In this document: piece by piece, positions 1 to 10,989 of the stretch
Layout of the letters: each line of letters opens with the position of its first letter
Position numbering within the stretch: position 1 is the stretch's first letter
NCBI GenBank assembly: GCA_019787685.1
Contig: JAHNUO010000010.1
Location: forward strand, 248,001-312,000
Length of the DNA: 64,000 nt
Reading direction: 5' to 3'
DNA from: Chiua virens
Taxonomy: Eukaryota > Basidiomycota > Agaricomycetes > Boletales > Boletaceae
Made by a program: the position numbers and the translations under genes
The notes under the pieces: generated by a model
The model's input: the letters and a program-made list of their open reading frames with translations, nothing else
What the model was told of the DNA's origin: nothing
Databases searched by the model: none

Positions 1-78
1 TCAGGACTTATAAAACATATCATGATGGACATCCACAAAATTATTGTATGCACTAAGAAATTACTATTTGAGGGGGAG
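1..78 (+). mobile_element. 3' internal end of a Ty1/copia-type element with polypurine tract
   Basis: The window opens inside the 3' end of a copia-like retroelement. The last bases before position 79 are the purine run TTGAGGGGGAG, the usual copia plus-strand primer, directly followed by an LTR starting TGTAACAACC. The rest of the element lies outside the window, so no coding content can be confirmed. Confidence 0.6.
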
Positions 79-724
79 TGTAACAACCTAGAACAAATGT
101 AGACTATGAGTTACTTGCGAGTGGTTGTAGTGGTCAGTGTAAGGGTGTAGAATGCAAGTGAGTCTGACGAGTGAGGCGAGAACTACAGAGGAGATCCGTC
201 TATGAGAGACAATGGGGAATATCCAAAGGTGAACTTTGTTAGAGTTCCCTTGGTGCTACATTCAAGTCTTATATACTAAAAGTACAATCGGAGCTACAAT
301 CGAAATATGAATACATAGATAAGTATAAGTGTCCTGATTGATAGATAAGATATAATAACATGAGATATCTGCATGTATGTGAGTCATAGATAAAGACATG
401 AGGAAACAATGCTGTAACAATGTGGTATAAGCCTGTTATAAGATAAGCACTGCTTTAATAATAGATATGAGTCATAGGGAATCATAGATAAGAGATAACG
501 TGTGAATACACGTGTGTTGTGCATGGGTTATGACATCGTGAGATAACATGTGTCTAATGATGAATCATAATGAGTCATAAAGGTTTGGCCAATAGGATAT
601 GATCCTGAGTATGGCCTTGGCATGAGGCAATGGATGCCATAATAGATATTGTGTATCTTGTATGATGGAGTAGAGCGTTGAGTAGGAAGGCGAAATGAAT
701 TATGAGTGAAACATGATTGTAACA
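79..724 (+). mobile_element. Copia-type 3' LTR, family 1 (646 bp)
   Basis: The sequence begins TGTAACAACC after a polypurine tract and ends GATTGTAACA. Reverse-complemented, it matches nearly the whole solo LTR at 1375-2017, which fixes both ends independently. It is followed directly by the tail of a second copia element, so this element was inserted into that one. The 5 bases after it (GGGAG) would be the right target duplication; the left copy is outside the window. Confidence 0.8.
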
Positions 725-991
725 GGGAGCACTCCTTGCCCTCCGTTTGGCTTGAGGGGGAGTGTTGGAATCAATCTGAGACAAGTGTACAAGCCACACT
801 CGACCGAGTAGTCAGGCAATATAAATCATCACTAATCATCTCACTAATCAGAGGGGCTACACTAGCCAATACAATAGAACAGTATATAAGACTAGCTACA
901 TCTCGAAGAATCATAAGGCTCGAGTCCTAATTCCCCCATCTTATCTTGTCTGACTTAAGTCACACTTTCCCGTGCTCGCCGTCTTCCAACA
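725..991 (+). mobile_element. Second copia-type element remnant: internal end plus 229-bp LTR, family 2
   Basis: Bases 725-762 end in a second copia purine tract (TTGAGGGGGAG). The LTR at 763-991 starts TGTTGGAA and ends TTCCAACA, perfect 8-bp inverted ends. It contains a TATA-like box (AGTATATAAG, around 881). The sequence after 991 rejoins the WD40-unit flank seen near 16190, so 991 is the true right end. Only the 3' end of this element survives, because family 1 inserted into it. Confidence 0.75.
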
Positions 992-1374
992 AAGGTTAAT
1001 AGACATGAAATTGCCAAAGCTGAGGGCTTGGTATTCAAGTTGATACGGGCATGGACGTGGACGACATTGAGCAACTGTGTACAAGTCAGGGCAGACGACG
1101 ATTGCGTGACTCTTATCAGGGTCATGGATAGAAACTCAAGGACTCGGGAGCAGATACAGTGAGACTCAAGACAAGCATGGGAGGCCAGGCCCAAAACTGT
1201 GAAACTTCCTATGTGGTGATGTAGAATGAACGAGATACGCAGTGAGGCCAACCAAGGCAAGGATGACCTGATAACTGTCAACGAACCATGAGAACCACTG
1301 AATGGCTTGATATCCTCACCGCCATCCCTTCATGCCAGTGTATGCATATATGATGTTGCTCTTTTAGAACCACC
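992..1374. repeat. Upstream flank of WD40 unit A (copy of 16190-16565)
   Basis: This stretch matches 16190-16565 and the reverse complement of about 56520-56870, the far-upstream flank of the other WD40 copies. Short open frames on both strands are not kept open between copies, so I see no supported gene. The copia piece ending at 991 and the solo LTR starting at 1375 bracket it. Confidence 0.6.
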
Positions 1375-2017
1375 TGTTACAATCACGTTTCACTCATAAT
1401 TCATTTCACCTTCCTACTCATTCTCTACTCCATCATACAAGATACACAATATCTATTATGGCATCCATTGCCTCATGCCAAGGCTATACTCAGGATTATA
1501 TCCTATTGGCCAAACCTTTATGACTCATTATGATTCATTATTAGACATGTGTTATCTCACGATGTCATAACCCATGCACAACACATGTGTATTCACACGT
1601 TATCTCTTATCTATGATTCCTTATGACTCATATCTATTATTAAAGCAGTGCTTTTCTTATAACATGCTTATACCGCATTGTTACAGCATTGTTTCCTCAT
1701 GTCTTTATCTATGACTTACATACATGCAGATACCTCATGTTATCTCACCTTATCTACCAATCAGAACACTCATACTTATCTATGTATTCATACTCCGATT
1801 GTAGCTCTGATTGTACTTTTAGTATATAAGACTTGAATGCAGCACCAAGGGAACTCTAACAAAGTTCACCTTTGGATATTCCCCATTGTCTCTCATAGAC
1901 GGATCTCCTCTGTAGTTCTCGCCTCACTCGTCAGACTCACTTGGACTTTAACCTTACACTGACCACTACAACCACTTGCAAGTAACTCATAGTCTACGTT
2001 TGTTCTAGGTTGCTACA
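1375..2017 (-). mobile_element. Solo copia LTR, family 1, with 5-bp target duplication CCACC
   Basis: The 643-bp sequence is the reverse complement of the LTR at 79-724. It runs from TGTTAC to GCTACA and is flanked by CCACC at 1370-1374 and 2018-2022. The unoccupied site survives in copy C (AACCACCCATCTGG near 16560) and reversed near 56515, each with a single CCACC. No internal element sequence is present, so it is a solo LTR, probably left by LTR-LTR recombination. It lies about 240 bp upstream of the WD40 copy A start. Confidence 0.9.
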
Positions 2018-2152
2018 CCACCCATCTGGATTGTTATCTAATGGATGGACTCTCGTTATCATTGTGGTCCATCATCTTGATTAGAAATTCATTGGCTGCG
2101 ATGATCAGGCGGGAACAAGTATCAAGGGCATAGGGCATAGTGCAATCTGACA

Positions 2153-2252
2153 GGAGGCAATAAAGAGGCAACATGTAGGTTGCGCCGAACAGCACTCTTG
2201 TGAACAAACCTCCACATATCCTATATTCTGTCATCATCCACCTAGCCAAAAA
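2153..2252 (+). promoter_or_regulatory. Decayed promoter block of WD40 copy A
   Basis: This is the copy-A version of a block shared upstream of all six WD40 copies. The CACGTG palindrome of copies C, D, F and G is AACATG here, and GATAAAG is AATAAAG. The block has lost its most conserved core, in line with the gene downstream being dead. Confidence 0.5.
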
Positions 2253-2824
2253 ATGTCTTGTAGGTTACTTGGAAAACTGCTGAACAGTGAGTCAATGGAT
2301 AGGGCTGATAAAATTACATTACTGACGAAAACACAACTGTCGGATGGTGGTTCCATGTCCCTTGATGCTGCATGAGCAGGAATTTTGGGAAACCTGGTTC
2401 AAGATCAAGGGAAGGAGGTTGAATGCCCAGTGATGGGGCCCCAGGTGTCCTCCCCTATGACCAGTCAGCAAAATGTACGGAAGACAATCGAGATTGATGG
2501 GAGAGATGACATACATTCAGTCGCGTTCCTGATGGAGGGTAAACACATTTTGAGTAGAGGACAGGAAGGGAAGTTTCGACGATGGCAATTGGAGGATGGT
2601 GAAGAAGTTGCAAGGCTGATAGATGTGGGGGGTTGGGCCAACGCCATTGCTGTGTCAAGTGATGGGAAGTGGATTGTGGGTGGATCGGGTTGGGGAGATG
2701 TGTCGGTGTGGAGCATGGAGAGCCATGAGCGGGTGAGAGAGATGGAAGGAAACAAATCTGGAGTGAATGCTGTGGATGTCTCTCCAGATGGGACCAAAAT
2801 CACTAGTGGATCGTGGGACAACAC

Positions 2825-2966
2825 CATCACTGAAATATCCTGACCTTGACAATGTGATATAATCTATTTTATGCCATTCTACATGCTCGATAATGCTTGA
2901 TAATCACACCCCAATGACAAAAAATGGATTGTATTCCATTATCAAGGTCAGCATGTTTCAGTGATG
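2825..2966. mobile_element. 142-bp MITE-like element inside WD40 copy A
   Basis: The ends are perfect inverted repeats (CATCACTGAAA / TTTCAGTGATG) that continue imperfectly to about 28-30 bp and include TGACCTTG. AC at 2823-2824 is repeated at 2967-2968. Removing the element plus one AC restores the reading frame and the length of the other WD40 copies exactly (aspartate, residue, threonine, then ACIW). It has no coding capacity. The 2-bp duplication suggests a DNA transposon origin, but the superfamily is not clear from the ends. Confidence 0.85.
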
Positions 2967-4423
2967 ACTGCCTGCATCTGGGAGCAGTCAACGGGCGAGC
3001 AACTGCTGACACTACCACATGACAACGATGTGGTCGCGGTCAAATTCTCACCAGATGGACGTCTTCTCGCCGCTGCCACCTGGAATCGCGAGTCTGTTCA
3101 GGTCTACAACAGCAAGGATGGCCATCTCCTTCAAGAATTCTCAATCCAACCTGGCTCATATTTTAACCAATGCCTTGCGTGGAATGATGAGACATACCTC
3201 TATGTCATCTCTTTAGACGGTACAATCCACTATCTCAACGTATCCACCGGACAAATGCTCTCACGATGGCCCATTCGCACTGACAGCACGGAAAAATGGG
3301 GGTGTATCGCTCTGCCAGTGCCAAACAATCGTAACCTCATTGCAGCCTCTGCCGAGTCATCAATATCGTTCTGGGATGCGATGAAGCACACGAAAATTGG
3401 ATTTGACATTGACTACAATCCCACGGTCTGGGCAATGGCAATTTCAGAAAACCATGACATTGCAATCGGTCATGGCAAGACAATCACCATTCAGAACCTC
3501 GGCGATATCCTCCCTTCTAGCTATGTTCACAATGTAAGTGCACCTACACCAAATAGACCTTATATGTGCCTCGTTGACTCAATTTCTACTGCCAATCCAC
3601 CAGAATTTGGATCCAGGAGAAAGAATGATGTCCCCTTGTACACAGGCAGGTGCATGCATCACCCAAACTAGTGTAGACCATCCATATGCATCAGCACGCT
3701 GACGCTCTGACATCCGAATCCATCAGACGAAGAGATCACCGACCTTGAGAAAGCGGTGCGGGAGCTGAAGGATCAACTTACAATGCTCCAAGCCCGCCAC
3801 GAGGCACAGTCACGCGAACTTGCCTCCGCTCAAAAGGAGCTAGAGACCTTGAAATCATCCAATAAAGCAAAAGATCGCCAAATAGATGCCCTGACTGCCG
3901 ACATGGACCACTGGAAATGCTCCGATGCCACTAAAGCAGAAGAGCTTGCCACTGCGAACAAGGAACTCGAGGAACGCTGTCGTGATTCAGAGGAGCTCAT
4001 TGCCATGTGCAAGGAACTTCAGGTCTCTCAATCTCAAATCATCCAGGTCCAGGTGTGGTACGAAGAGCAGTTTAGACACCTCAAGTCCGTTGTCGAACAA
4101 AATCAGCGTACCCCATTCATTGTGCAAAATTTCATTGCTCAGGTGGACGCACGTGCAGAGATAAATATCTTTTTTTTTATTTTTTATTCGTTGTTTATTG
4201 TCTGGCGGGGCGGAGCCCTATGTCAGACATTACATGCGTGTACTGTACGAGATGTTTTGGTATAGTGATTTATGGTCATGTCCTTATGTTACCGGCTCGG
4301 ACAACCGAGCAAAAGCCTGCATGGGGCTAGTGAGGATTGACCACATGATGGGTTGTGAATGCGGGGAAAGGTGCTTCGGGTGAGAATACCATTGGTGGTG
4401 TATGAGTGGGTGGGTTAGTGGCT

Positions 4424-7400
4424 TTAGTCGTCCCTTGGGGGGGTAAGATTTCCAAAGGTTGGGGTGAAATGGCCACAGTCGTGCAGGAATTGGAGGGTGT
4501 GCTTAATGCACTTCGGGTCATTTAGTAGTTTCGGCAGTTGTCTAGACTTTCTGCGAGTGGTCGCACGAAGGCTGTTACGTTGGTGGTCATAGTGGGGGCA
4601 GTGGATTAGAACGTGTATGACTGTCTTGTCACGGTCTTGGCAGTGCGGGCATGCTGGATTATCGACCTTGGATAAACGATGAAGGTGTTTGTTGAGTGGG
4701 GCGTGTCCCAACCGTAGTTGGAAGATCAGGGAGGCATGTTGGTGGGGTAGTTTTCCAGTGAGTTTTAGGAAGCCGTTGGATGGGAGTGAGTCGTCTATGG
4801 CTAGGGTGGCTCGTGCCCGCGAGGATTTCTCAAAGAGCACTCTTTGCCACACCTTGAGCTCCTTTTTTGCTACTTGTTTTGCGGTGGATTTACTACGTGG
4901 GAGTCAACGGATTTGTCCCTTTCAGGATCTGAGACAGGGGGGTAGTACTGTGACATCGCTGCTAGTGCCTTTTGCTGCCAGTTTCGTGGCTACATCTGCC
5001 TCTTTGTTTCCTGGGATCCCCATGTGACCGGGTGTCCATCAGATTTGGATGGATTCGAGGTTGTGGGTACGGAGTGTTGATTGTAGACTGTCATGGAATA
5101 GATCCCATTAGGTAGTGACCCCCTGAGTTGAAGGTGCCCGTTGCGAGGATCGCCGCTTTGTTATCCAATCCCAGGGAGACTGTGGTGATCCGGTGTCTGT
5201 ATGTATGTTCTGAGTAGCTCCACTGCTAGGATCATACCCAAGATTTCCCCTTCGTATACCATGTGGTCCTCCATCCTTCCCATTGCAAGTTTCATCTCGC
5301 CCATTTTTCTGCCGTCCTTCCTCAGAATTGCTACGCCTCCGATTTCTCCTTCCATGCCTGACCCATCAGAGTATAGGCATATGTCATGGGTCGTTTCTGC
5401 CTCGATGTCTTGGATGAGGGCTGCGTCTTTGTCCTCTTCGACATGCAGAGTGATGTCAGGGTTCCACTTCAGGTAGTGCCATACTGGTTGTATGACTTCG
5501 AAGAGTCTGGGGTCGTAGTTGAAGGCGCACGTGAGGCGATGGAGTGGGGATTTGTGCCGGTTCCAGCAGCGCATGGTGCTGATAGTGTGTGATCGAAGTG
5601 GGTGCGACGTTGGTAGTGTAGCGATCCAGAGTGCCACGTTGTTGCAGACCCTGTGGATAAGGACGGGAATGGGGGAGAGATCTGCGTGAGCAAATAGGAT
5701 ATCGGATGCGGTTGATCACATTTCTCCTATGATGTGTAACGCTGCTAAGCGCTGAACGGATTCCATTCTTCTTCCAAAACCTCTTGCTCCCCAGCTGTCT
5801 TCCTTCTTTCCCCTTCCCTTCTCCAACATCTGTCCTCCCCATACGTCCACCCCATACAACATCTTTGGGACCATGACTCCTTCGTATAACTTTTTAACCA
5901 TTCTTGACTTTATTCCTTTTGATGTTTTTGTCATTCTTTTGCTAGCGAGTACATACTTTGTGCCTTTTGATATAGCATAGGTGGCGTGTTGTTTGAACTG
6001 AAGTTCTTGATCGATGATGATGCCAAGGAATTTGTAACTACTTGATGGGTTGATGCGGTGCCCTTGGATGACTATGGATGGGCGAGGGACCGGAATTGAC
6101 TTGCCCTTACTCTGAGGGTCTGGTTCCTGCAACCGCGAGGCGCAGATCAGGGCCGTTTTGTCGAGCTCGAAGTCAGCATAGTGTTCTTCTCCCCACTGCA
6201 AAGCTCCTCCTTCTCCCTCCATGATGCCTTTCAACTTCTCATTTGCCTCATCATATGATTTCCCTCTTGCGACAAACGCAGTGTCGTCAATGAATCCTAG
6301 GCCCAATTTGTCCCTCTGTCCTTCAACAAGCCCTACGAGGTCAGCATTGTAGAATAGAAAAGCGATGGGCGACAGGGGGCATCCCTGGTCAAGCCCAATG
6401 GGTATCTGGAATGGGGAAGATAAGAAATCGTCAAATTTCAGAACTGTTCGACGCTCATGGAGCCGGTGCTGGAACCAGTCTGTGTATTCTTTTGGGACGC
6501 CCTTCAGGCACATGTTGTGTATGAGGTGTTCAATGATGACACTAGGAAATGCAGCTTTAATGTCAAGGAAAAGCATGGAGACAAAATGATCAGTAGGGTG
6601 GGACCAGGAATCGAACATGAATTTGGATAGAAGATGAAGGGAATCGATTGTGGATCTACCCAGTCTGCCCCCAAAATGGGACGATGGTAGCAGGTTGTGG
6701 CGTTCTGCCATGTACCCTAGGTCATCCGCTACGCATGATGACAGAATTTTTGCCATCGTGTCTAGTAGCACGATAGGGCGGTAGGCCTTAGGGAGGGAGT
6801 AGTCTGGTCTCCCGGGTTTGCGGAGGACAACAGTAGAGGATACTTGCCATTCATCTGGGTAGAAGCCCAAGTTGAACGTTGCTCGGAAGATTGGTCCTAG
6901 GTGGGGAACAAAGAGGTCAGCGGCTTTGGTGAACACCACATTGCACACCCTGTTAGGGCCTGGTGCTTTGTATGGTGAGAGACGCTTTATCACACGGTGG
7001 ATTTGATTATCGGTAATGTGAGAGAAATGACAGACCGGGGGAGGGTAATGGGTGTGGTTGAAGTCTGGGATGTCGTTTGGTTGAGGTTTAAAGAACGCGG
7101 AGTAAAGCAGTTCACTCTTGGATTGATTGTTCTGCTCCGTCAGGAGTGGTGAGTTTGGGCTCTGGTGTAAGGTCGGGATTCTGGATATGAAGTGGTCCGA
7201 TGGTTCTTCCACGAGATATTTGTGAGCCTGCCATATATTGGCGAGGTCCACCCCTTCGAGGTAGTCATTCCAGTGAGTTTCTTTTGCCTGCTGGATTTGC
7301 TTTGCGTACGCAGTCCGTGTTTCTTGGAGTTCACGGTGCGCTGGGTTGCCGCTAATCTGTCTCCTCGCTTTTGCCCTGTGAGATAGACATTTTATATTTT

Positions 7401-8385
7401 TGTTGGTGGCACTAAGTTCTGGGGTCCACCAGCACTTAGCATATGGGGAGGGTTTAGTGAGTGGAATGTGCTCTCCTATCGACATAGTAATGGCATGATT
7501 AATACCATCAAGTTTTGCTCTGGCTTCGTCGACTGTGGTCAGAAGGGCTGGCTGTGGGAGGGCTAGGAGATTGCTTTCGAGCATGGTTAGGAATTTTTTC
7601 CAGTCCACGGTCCTGAAATTGTGTCTAGGGGGGGTGTTAGTGAGGTTTGGTGTCAGTGTGAGGACGGTAATGATAGGAAAGTGATCTGTTTGTATAGGCA
7701 TAAGGTGTTCCTCGGTTTCGCATCGGATTACTGTATCCATTAAGTGGGCAGAGCAGAAGACATTGTCCGGTCATGTGAGGTTGCCAGTGGAGGTAGATCA
7801 GAATGTGGGAGTGCCTGCGGGTAGGGGCATGTCAAGGTTGTATGTGGAGAGGAGATCTAGGATTGGTTGGGCGGCGTGGAGGTTGGAGCGTGAGAAGAGG
7901 TGGTGGTTGTCCGGGTGATCCCAGAAGGGATGATGATAGTTGAAGTCGCCGAGTATGATGATGCCTCCATCCCATTCTGCATTTTCACTGTGCTGTTCTG
8001 CAAAATGACGCTCGAGTAGTGCCAGTGTGTCTCCATGGGTGCCGTCATTGTAGATGTTGTATATTCCTACTTTGCCAAAAGGTCCTCGAAGATCGATAGT
8101 GGTGATGTCGGGGGAGTTGATTGGGATTACATCCCAGTGTTCCTTTGATAACTTCTTGTTGATGAAGAGGACCGAGCGTGAGCAGGTGGCATTGGTTGAG
8201 TTGTGGGTGGAAGGGTAGATGACGTTCCATTTTGAGTTGGAGGTGGTGAGATTGACACAGTTGATGACCGGTTCCTGGATGGCTGCCAGGTCATAGTCGG
8301 AGGGGTGGAGGTTGTGAAGGAAATGTTGTTGGGCCATGTTCGCCTTGTGCATGTTCTGTTGCCAAATGCGGAGGTTTCAACACTC
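4424..8385 (-). pseudogene. LINE ORF2: endonuclease, reverse transcriptase, RNase H (decayed)
   Basis: The domains run in order on the minus strand. First is an AP-endonuclease (about 8382-7650: IWQQN near the start, AAIQEP, GDFNYHHPFW, TDHFPI). Next is reverse transcriptase (about 7000-5900), with motif A FLDIKAAF, motif B LDQGCPLSP and motif C FIDDTAF. Then comes RNase H (about 5550-5050; SDGSG, YEGEILG, then LDNKAAI in another frame), and last a CCHC finger (CPHCQDRDKTVIH...C) before the TAG at 4424. Lesions are TGA codons near 7800 and 7763 between endonuclease and RT, TGA at 5716-5718 after RT, a frameshift near 5165 inside RNase H, and several stops from 5030 to 4860. All conserved catalytic motifs are still readable, so it was active not long ago but is dead now. 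Confidence 0.85.
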
Positions 8386-8414
8386 CACTTGGGGTTGAGC
8401 AGGGGCCTCCTTGT

Positions 8415-10989
8415 TCATAGTGAAAGCGATATAAGGTCCTTGGTGGAGTCTCTGCTAGAAGTGTGGAAGTCGGCGAAATCGTCATCAAGTTCCAGTGATG
8501 AAGGTGGAAGAGGGGTGGAAGTACATTTGTTGGTAGTGAGGAAGTTGTCTAACTTCTTTTGGTCACTGGGTAGGGGAGCGGAGGGTCTCTTTTTGGAACG
8601 GGTTTGGGTTTGGGTTTGGGATGGTTGCAAAGGTTGGGATGATGACGATGTTTGGGTGTTTTTGGCAATCTGCTGAAGGTGGGACCTCTCTGCCGCTCAC
8701 AACTGTATGATCTCATCAGAGTAGGCCTGAGGTTCCGAGTCTGGCCCTGATGACTGAGAGGTGCGAGGTTGATTAAGTGTGGGAGGGGGAGGGGCTGATA
8801 TTTCACAGGTAGATGTCCATGTGGAGGGGTCGTCTGGGGTGGGGAAGTACTTCAAGTTGGCTTCCTTGTTGCGGCTGAGGAGTCGCTCCTTCACCGTGGC
8901 GAAGGACTCGCAGTTTCAATCCCAGGAGGCATGGCCTTTTCATTTACAGTTGACGCAGAATTGATGGTCAGGTCCAGCGGTTTTACAGTCCTTTGTGGTG
9001 TGGTTGTGTTCGCCGCACGTTCCACAGGTCTCTTCCTCAGCTGGGCAGTTGCCTGCGAAGTGGTCACCTATCTTCTGACATTTGTAACACCGCTGTAGAA
9101 AAGTAATAATAGGTGATAAGAAGAAAGGTGGGGCGATAGGTTCGTCCCAAGGGGAGTTATGTTTGAAGGGGTGATGGATTCAGGTTTGTCTAAGAGTCCT
9201 AGAGGCTGCTGGACAATCCGGAATGAAAAGCGGTCAATGTAAAAGTATCCAGGTGGAGGCGAGGCAATGAGAGTATTGATTCGAGTAGATGAGACGCCGA
9301 GGAACGATAGGATGAGGTAAAAGAGAAACTATCCAGCTCACTCACGCACGGGAGAGTAAACAGGAGATCTCCTGAACGCAGAAAGACAATATTTTTTTGT
9401 TAGAAACATGGTTTTATAGTCCTGGGCATAACCCAGGACTGTTAAAGGTAATCCGACCCTAAGTAAGTGTACAGGATTGATGTAGGGTGAGTATGGAAAG
9501 AAGGGGTGTCAAACCTTGTAGATGACAAAGAAAGGAAAGGTGTTAGGATAGTAATGACCTTAATAAGGCCAAATTGAGTAGAACAAGTCAAATCGGATGA
9601 AGCAGAATACGTACGAAAGAACCGGATTGGATCGCGTTGACTCGGATTGGACTCAGATTGGATTCGGATGATCTGTAAACGCTAGGAATGAAACCGGGCT
9701 GGCACGAAGTCGATGGCAGATGAGACGGGAGATGATATGACATGATGAAGAGCGAGGAAAATGTATCCTACAACCGTAGGGAGTATCTAACTCCTACACC
9801 GCGTGGGTTCAGGTTGCGTCCTATGGACACAAACCTTTTTACCCTCGATGTTGATTCCACCTCGGATGGCCTTGTTGGCGGCCTCCATGGACAAGAAAGA
9901 GATAATGGCGTGAGCCACCCTTTGGTCCTTTTTCCTTAGGTCTGGGCGCTTGACCCAGGATACTTTTCGGATGGAGTTCACAGGTAGGCCTGAACTGCGC
10001 TCAACATGGGATAATACCGAGGGTGTGCTAGCGTCCAGTGTGACGGGGACGAATTCCGCCAATGTACGGTAGGAGGTGTCTAGGAAAGTGAAGTCAGCAC
10101 CAAATTTCGTGGTGAATCTTGCCTTGTGGTCCTTGTTTCTCAACCAATCAGCGCTCTGCCTGCTCTCCATTTCCAGAATCAAGATGCGGTCTCTGAAGAC
10201 ATGGGCGCTGAGGCATTCCATAGCGTCCCGGTATCCATCTAGCTCGTATAGGGCTTGAAGGGCAATGGTGGCTTTGGCGACAAGTTCCTTCGGGGTGAGG
10301 CTAGGAAGACTGGATCCCTCACATTTGAGGGCGACTTGTCGAAGCTTAGCCTCACTCCTGGCTGCGAGCTCTTCTTGGTCTCTGCTGATCCCATTTCTGG
10401 CAGCAGCTGCATAGGAGAAGGGGGAGGTGGAGGGTGGAGGATGGTCTGAAGGTGGGGAGTGAGTCAGGGATTGGAGGGCTTTCTCGGTATGGCTAGCATA
10501 TTTCTTGAGTTCATTGATAGACTGGTCAATGGTGGCCTTGGTTTCTTTGAAAAGACGGGAGAATTTCTTGACCTGTAGTTCACAGTTCTTGCTGGATGTT
10601 TCCATAGTGCGAAGCTGCTCATCCATCGGGGGTGCCTGGGGGGACACAGGTTGCGATCCATGTGCGTTTTCCATGGCAGTGGCTAAGGTGCTAAGGACGT
10701 CCATGTGCAGGGCAGATACACTGGGAGCAACAAGGGCAAACTCGAGGAGTGCGTTGATAAGGGAGGGCATGTGGGGGGAGTTTACGTCGAGTTCTAGACC
10801 ATGCTCCCTGAGGAGGTGAATAGCCTCCACTGGGGATTTCCTGATCAATTCCTTTCCGTGTGTGGCTAGCAAGTCCTCCTTTGTTGAATTAGTAAACAAA
10901 TACGTTTTCCTGCTCGGTCTGCCTGGTTTAAGGCGCGAGGTCGCCGGGGGGGGTCTCCCAGAGGGCATGAGAGCCCTCGAGTTGGCCAT
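8415..10989 (-). pseudogene. LINE ORF1 (gag-like, zinc-knuckle) interrupted by a solo LTR
   Basis: The frame opens at ATG 10989 (MANSRALMPSG) and runs about 400 codons to PEPTRC, where a solo LTR (9094-9798) breaks it inside the first zinc knuckle. With the LTR and its 4-bp duplication ignored, the frame continues at 9093: CX2CX5HX4C, then CX2CX4HX4C (CGTCGEHNHTTKDC), then a third CX2CX4H motif. It runs on to the TGA at 8415 in the same frame (separation 709 bp, consistent). Extra stops are TGA in and after the third knuckle, near 8925 and 8900, and TGA at 8697-8699. The product would be the nucleic-acid-binding ORF1 protein of Tad/I-like LINEs. It is inactive. Confidence 0.8.
9094..9798. mobile_element. 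Solo LTR (705 bp) inside LINE ORF1
   Basis: The insert starts TGTAGAAAAG and ends AACTCCTACA (5-bp inverted ends) and is flanked by CCGC at 9090-9093 and 9799-9802 (4 bp, or 5 if the shared A is counted). Removing it rejoins the first zinc knuckle of ORF1 codon for codon. It has no coding content of its own and is unlike the two copia LTR families at 79-991. Its source element is not in this window. Confidence 0.8.
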
